From Vogesella margarita (lineage in GTDB: Bacteria > Pseudomonadota > Gammaproteobacteria > Burkholderiales > Chromobacteriaceae): a stretch of DNA of 64,000 nt. The position numbers and the translations under genes are program-made. The stretch lies in the NCBI RefSeq assembly GCF_028548475.1, contig NZ_JAQQLE010000002.1, positions 62,001-126,000 of the forward strand, written 5' to 3'. Below, piece by piece: positions 61,324 through 64,000 of the stretch; position 1 is the stretch's first letter, and the number at the start of each line of letters is the position of its first letter. Under the pieces are notes generated by a model. That model was not told the origin of the DNA, did no database searches, and saw only the letters and a list, made by a program, of their open reading frames with translations.

Positions 61324-62529
61324 ATGCACACCACCATCTATCTTGGCCGCCAACCGATTGTCGATGTCCAGCAGCAGCGCGTCGCCTACGAGCTGCTGTT
61401 CCGCTCCGGACCGGAAAACCGCGCGCAGTTCCTCGATGACGTCAGCGCCACCGCCTCGGTGATCCGCCACACCTTCATCGATCTGGGCATGTCGCGGGTG
61501 CTGGAAGGCTGCCCCGGCTTCATCAACGTCAATGAACGGCTGCTGAAAAGCCCGATGCTGGACCTGCTGCCGCCGGAGAGCATCATCATCGAGATCCTGG
61601 AAAGCGTACCGCTGGACGACTCGGTGCGCGCGCGCTGCCGCGAGCTGCGGGCGCGCGGCTACCGGCTGGCGCTGGACGACGTCAGCGACATCACCCCGGA
61701 AATCCAGGCGATGCTGCCGCTGGTGGCCTACCTGAAGATCGACCTGCAGCAGGTGTCGCTGGCACGGCTGCCGGCGCTACTGCAGCGGCTGCAGGGCTAT
61801 CGCGGCCAGCTGCTGGCGGAAAAGGTGGACAGCTACGAGCAGTTCGAACGCTGCCGCGAGCTGGGCATCCGCCTGTTCCAGGGCTACTTCTTCGCCAAGC
61901 CGACCGTCATGCAGCAGCAGCGTGCCCATCCGCACCGCGCGCTGATGTTGCGCCTGCTGGGGCTGGTGATGCAGGACGCCGAGCTGCTGGCGCTGGAGGA
62001 GGCGTTCAAGGGGGCGCCGGACATGGTGGTCAGCCTGCTGAAGCTGGTCAACGCGGCGGAAAACTACGGCCGCCCGGTGCGCTCCATCCGCGAGGCGCTG
62101 ACCATGCTCGGCTCCTCACGGCTGAAGCGCTGGGCGCTGGTCATCCTGTTCGCCGCCGATTGTCGCCCAGGCAGCGGCCCCAGCCCGCTGCTGGAGATGG
62201 CGGCGGTGCGCGGCCGCATGATGGAGCTGCTGGCGCCGCCGGCCGAGCGCGACGAGGCGTTCATGACCGGCATCCTGTCGCTGGCCGACAGCCTGCTGGG
62301 CATGAGCATGCAGTCGCTGGTGGCATCGCTGGCGCTGCGCGACAAGGTGCTGCAGGCGCTGCTGTACCGGCAGGGCATGCTCGGCGAGCTCTTGGCGCAG
62401 ACCGAGCTGGCCGAATGCCGCGAGACGGCGACGCCACTGCCGACGCTGGCGGCGGACAGTTTCAACCAGGTGCAGCTGGAAGCGCTGGAGTGGGTGCGCA
62501 AGATGTGGCAGGACGACGTTCCCGCCTGA
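61324..62529 (+). CDS. EAL-HDOD signalling protein (YuxH/CdgJ-like)
   Basis: 401 residues from ATG 61324; ATG 61300 is in frame but neither has a clear ribosome site. The EAL-like domain (residues 1-200) has YLGRQPIVDVQQQRVAYELLFR and ALDDVSDITPEIQAMLPLVAYLKID; the EAL motif reads ELL and the DDFG segment DDVS, so phosphodiesterase activity is unlikely. The HDOD domain (about residues 205-395) has LKLVNAAENYGRPVRSIREALTMLGSSRLKRW. Similar proteins are cyclic-di-GMP-linked motility or pilus regulators; pilU/pilT next door fit that idea. Confidence 0.85.
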   Translation: MHTTIYLGRQPIVDVQQQRVAYELLFRSGPENRAQFLDDVSATASVIRHTFIDLGMSRVLEGCPGFINVNERLLKSPMLDLLPPESIIIEILESVPLDDSVRARCRELRARGYRLALDDVSDITPEIQAMLPLVAYLKIDLQQVSLARLPALLQRLQGYRGQLLAEKVDSYEQFERCRELGIRLFQGYFFAKPTVMQQQRAHPHRALMLRLLGLVMQDAELLALEEAFKGAPDMVVSLLKLVNAAENYGRPVRSIREALTMLGSSRLKRWALVILFAADCRPGSGPSPLLEMAAVRGRMMELLAPPAERDEAFMTGILSLADSLLGMSMQSLVASLALRDKVLQALLYRQGMLGELLAQTELAECRETATPLPTLAADSFNQVQLEALEWVRKMWQDDVPA

Positions 62530-62544
62530 GCGGCGGGGCACGGC

Positions 62545-62576
62545 AAGGTTGGCCGCAAGCCGTTGCGGCCAACCTT
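62545..62576. terminator. Inverted uptake-like 13-mers between convergent genes
   Basis: Exact copies at 62545-62557 and 62564-62576 with extended AA/TT arms, between the EAL-HDOD and pilU genes. TTTTG follows on the right strand. Confidence 0.78.
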
Positions 62577-62580
62577 TTGT

Positions 62581-63717
62581 TTACACGATGTCGAGGTGGT
62601 CGATCCCGCTCAGCGGATCGCTGTGCTTGCTCTCCTCGCCGTAGAGCTTGATCTTCAGGCGCAGGTCGTTGACCGAGTCTGCGTTGCGCAGCGCGTCCTC
62701 GAAGCTGATCTGGCCGCCTTCGTACAGCTCGAACAGCGCCTGGTCGAAGGTCTGCATCCCGGTCTCGCGCGAGCGGCCCATCACCTCCTTGATGCCGGAC
62801 ACCTCGCCCTTGAAAATCAGGTCGGCGATCAGCGGGCTGTTGAGCAGGACTTCCACCGCCGCCACACGGCCCTTGACCTGCTTCAGCGGAATCAGCCGCT
62901 GCGATACGATGGCGCGCATGTTCAGCGACAGGTCCATCAGCACCTGCTGGTGACGCTCCTCCGGGAAGAAGTTGAGGATGCGGTCCAGCGCCTGGTTGGC
63001 GTTGTTGGCGTGCAGCGTGGCCAGGCACAGGTGGCCGGTTTCGGCAAACTGCAGGCCGTACATCATCGATTCGCGGTCGCGGATCTCGCCCATCAGGATC
63101 ACGTCCGGCGCCTGGCGCAGTGTGTTCTTCAGTGCCACCTCCCAGCTCTCGGTGTCCACGCCGATCTCGCGCTGGGTGATGATGCTCTTCTTGTGCTGGT
63201 GCACGTACTCGATCGGGTCTTCCAGGGTGATGATGTGGTCGGCCGCATTGCTGTTGCGCCAGTCCACCAGCGCCGCCAGCGAGGTGGACTTGCCGGAGCC
63301 GGTGCCACCGACGAAGATCACCAGCCCGCGCTTGATCATCGCCACGTCCTGCAGCACCACCGGCATGTTCAGCTGCTCCAGCGTCGGGATCTCGGTGTTG
63401 ATCTTGCGCAGCACCATGCCGGCCTTGCCCTGCTGCATGTAGGCGCTGACACGGAAGCGGCCGATGCCGGGCGGGCTGATGGCGAAGTTGGCCTCGGAGC
63501 TGGATTCGAACTCCTCCATCTGGCGGTCGTTCATCACCGAGCGCACCAGCTCCTTGCAGTGCTGCCCGGTCAGCGCCTGCGGCGCCACCGGCGTGATCTT
63601 GCCGTCGATCTTCATCGCCGGCGGAAAGTCGGAGGTGATGAAGATGTCGGAGGCGTTCTTGCTGGCCGCGTGCTTGAGCAGATCGTGGATGAATCGTGAT
63701 GCCTGGTCTTTTTCCAT
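62581..63717 (-). CDS. pilU: Twitching motility ATPase PilU
   Basis: 378 residues of the PilT/PilU secretion ATPase family. Walker A FVGGTGSGKSTSLAAL near residue 130, Asp box and Walker B DVILMGEIRDRESM, His box LCLATLHANNANQALDRI; EVLLNSPLIADLIFKGE and the longer C-terminus (SKHSDPLSGIDHLDIV) favour PilU over PilT. PilU assists PilT in type IV pilus retraction, needed for twitching and DNA uptake. Located 15 bases downstream of pilT. Confidence 0.94.
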   Translation of the reverse strand: MEKDQASRFIHDLLKHAASKNASDIFITSDFPPAMKIDGKITPVAPQALTGQHCKELVRSVMNDRQMEEFESSSEANFAISPPGIGRFRVSAYMQQGKAGMVLRKINTEIPTLEQLNMPVVLQDVAMIKRGLVIFVGGTGSGKSTSLAALVDWRNSNAADHIITLEDPIEYVHQHKKSIITQREIGVDTESWEVALKNTLRQAPDVILMGEIRDRESMMYGLQFAETGHLCLATLHANNANQALDRILNFFPEERHQQVLMDLSLNMRAIVSQRLIPLKQVKGRVAAVEVLLNSPLIADLIFKGEVSGIKEVMGRSRETGMQTFDQALFELYEGGQISFEDALRNADSVNDLRLKIKLYGEESKHSDPLSGIDHLDIV

Positions 63718-63732
63718 ACGCTACTACCTCGT

Positions 63733-64000
63733 TTAGAACGCGTCCTTGTTGGACGCCTTTTGCCGGGCGTCCTGGACCGACACCACATTGCGCCGCACCA
63801 GTTCCTGCAGGCACATGTCCATGGTCTGCATGCCGTACTGCTGGCCGGTCTGGATCATCGAGTTGATCTGCGCGATCTTGTTTTCGCGGATCAGGTTGCG
63901 GATCGCCGGGGTGCCGATCATGATTTCATGGGCGGCGACGCGGCCGCTCTCGTCCTTGGTCTTCAGCAGCGTCTGCGAGATCACCGCGCGCAGGCTTTCC
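63733..64000 (-). CDS. pilT: Twitching motility ATPase PilT (5' part outside window)
   Basis: The C-terminal 88 residues are present and the frame is open to the window edge. SLRAVISQTLLKTKDESGRVAAHEIMIGTPAIRNLIRENK with MIQTGQQYGMQTMDMCLQELV is the well-conserved PilT end. Drives retraction of type IV pili. Immediately upstream of pilU, the usual order. Confidence 0.94.
   Translation of the reverse strand, partial: ESLRAVISQTLLKTKDESGRVAAHEIMIGTPAIRNLIRENKIAQINSMIQTGQQYGMQTMDMCLQELVRRNVVSVQDARQKASNKDAF

Overview
The window is GC-rich (by eye about two thirds G+C) bacterial chromosome, densely coding on both strands. The gene content suggests a free-living betaproteobacterium of the order Neisseriales, and a freshwater Chromobacteriaceae such as Vogesella is plausible. 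The clues are a complete hut operon with a GntR-type HutC, a fused indolepyruvate:ferredoxin oxidoreductase, a GltIJKL uptake system, LptM next to CyaY, RsmA, and pilT/pilU at the right edge. The genus is an inference. I saw no rRNA, tRNA, CRISPR array, prophage or insertion sequence.

The strongest unexplained signal is a 13-base word, AAGGTTGGCCGCA (reverse TGCGGCCAACCTT). I counted 28 exact copies by hand, 14 on each strand, and about 46 copies of its 10-base core GTTGGCCGCA, or roughly one per 1.4 kb. Copies occur inside genes and between them, and eleven sites are inverted pairs, several of which look like transcription terminators. This is how DNA uptake sequences of naturally competent Neisseriaceae and Pasteurellaceae behave, but the word matches none of the dialects I know. 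The type IV pilus retraction ATPases in the window fit a competent organism.

Layout. 1-5930: a membrane/polyamine cluster (DUF4178, SPFH-SHOCT and DUF350 proteins, diverging from a membrane-anchored spermidine synthase homologue and a Tat/lipobox FAD oxidoreductase). 5996-8221: purT, an FKBP isomerase and an XRE regulator, with a palindrome-rich element between the last two. 8713-12452: a leftward operon-like run of seven small stress-type genes (VOC, ABM-like, Cdd1-like, YafY regulator, VOC, SRPBCC, DinB). 12584-17552: an AcoR-type activator and the aldehyde and alcohol dehydrogenases it probably controls through a sigma-54 promoter. 17839-31624: single genes, including a META lipoprotein, an EamA/Lrp pair, CBS, MqnB-like, degenerate HD-GYP, BenE with a MocR regulator, Spo0M, an L-2-hydroxyglutarate oxidase-like enzyme, MOSC, a soluble PAS chemoreceptor and DUF1059. 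31625-33250: a repeat-rich spacer and an AT-rich DUF3800 gene that looks acquired.

33289-39786: histidine utilisation, hutC then hutI-hutG-hutU-hutH, with two HutC-like operators. 39853-47047: dienelactone hydrolase, YeaD mutarotase, a zinc-ribbon protein, RsmE, an inositol-monophosphatase family enzyme, a MarR/EamA pair, GNAT and RarD. 47422-54937: the indolepyruvate oxidoreductase, then small membrane, DUF488 and MarR genes and a TPR-GGDEF diguanylate cyclase. 55109-57006: lptM, cyaY, yqaA-like and rsmA. 57121-61135: a glutamate/aspartate ABC transporter with two ATPase genes. 61324-64000: an EAL-HDOD protein, pilU and the 3' part of pilT.

Functionally, hut (histidine to glutamate), the Glt transporter and the indolepyruvate enzyme form an amino-acid catabolism theme. 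Three proteins have cyclic-di-GMP folds: GGDEF, which looks active, and HD-GYP and EAL-HDOD, which look degenerate.
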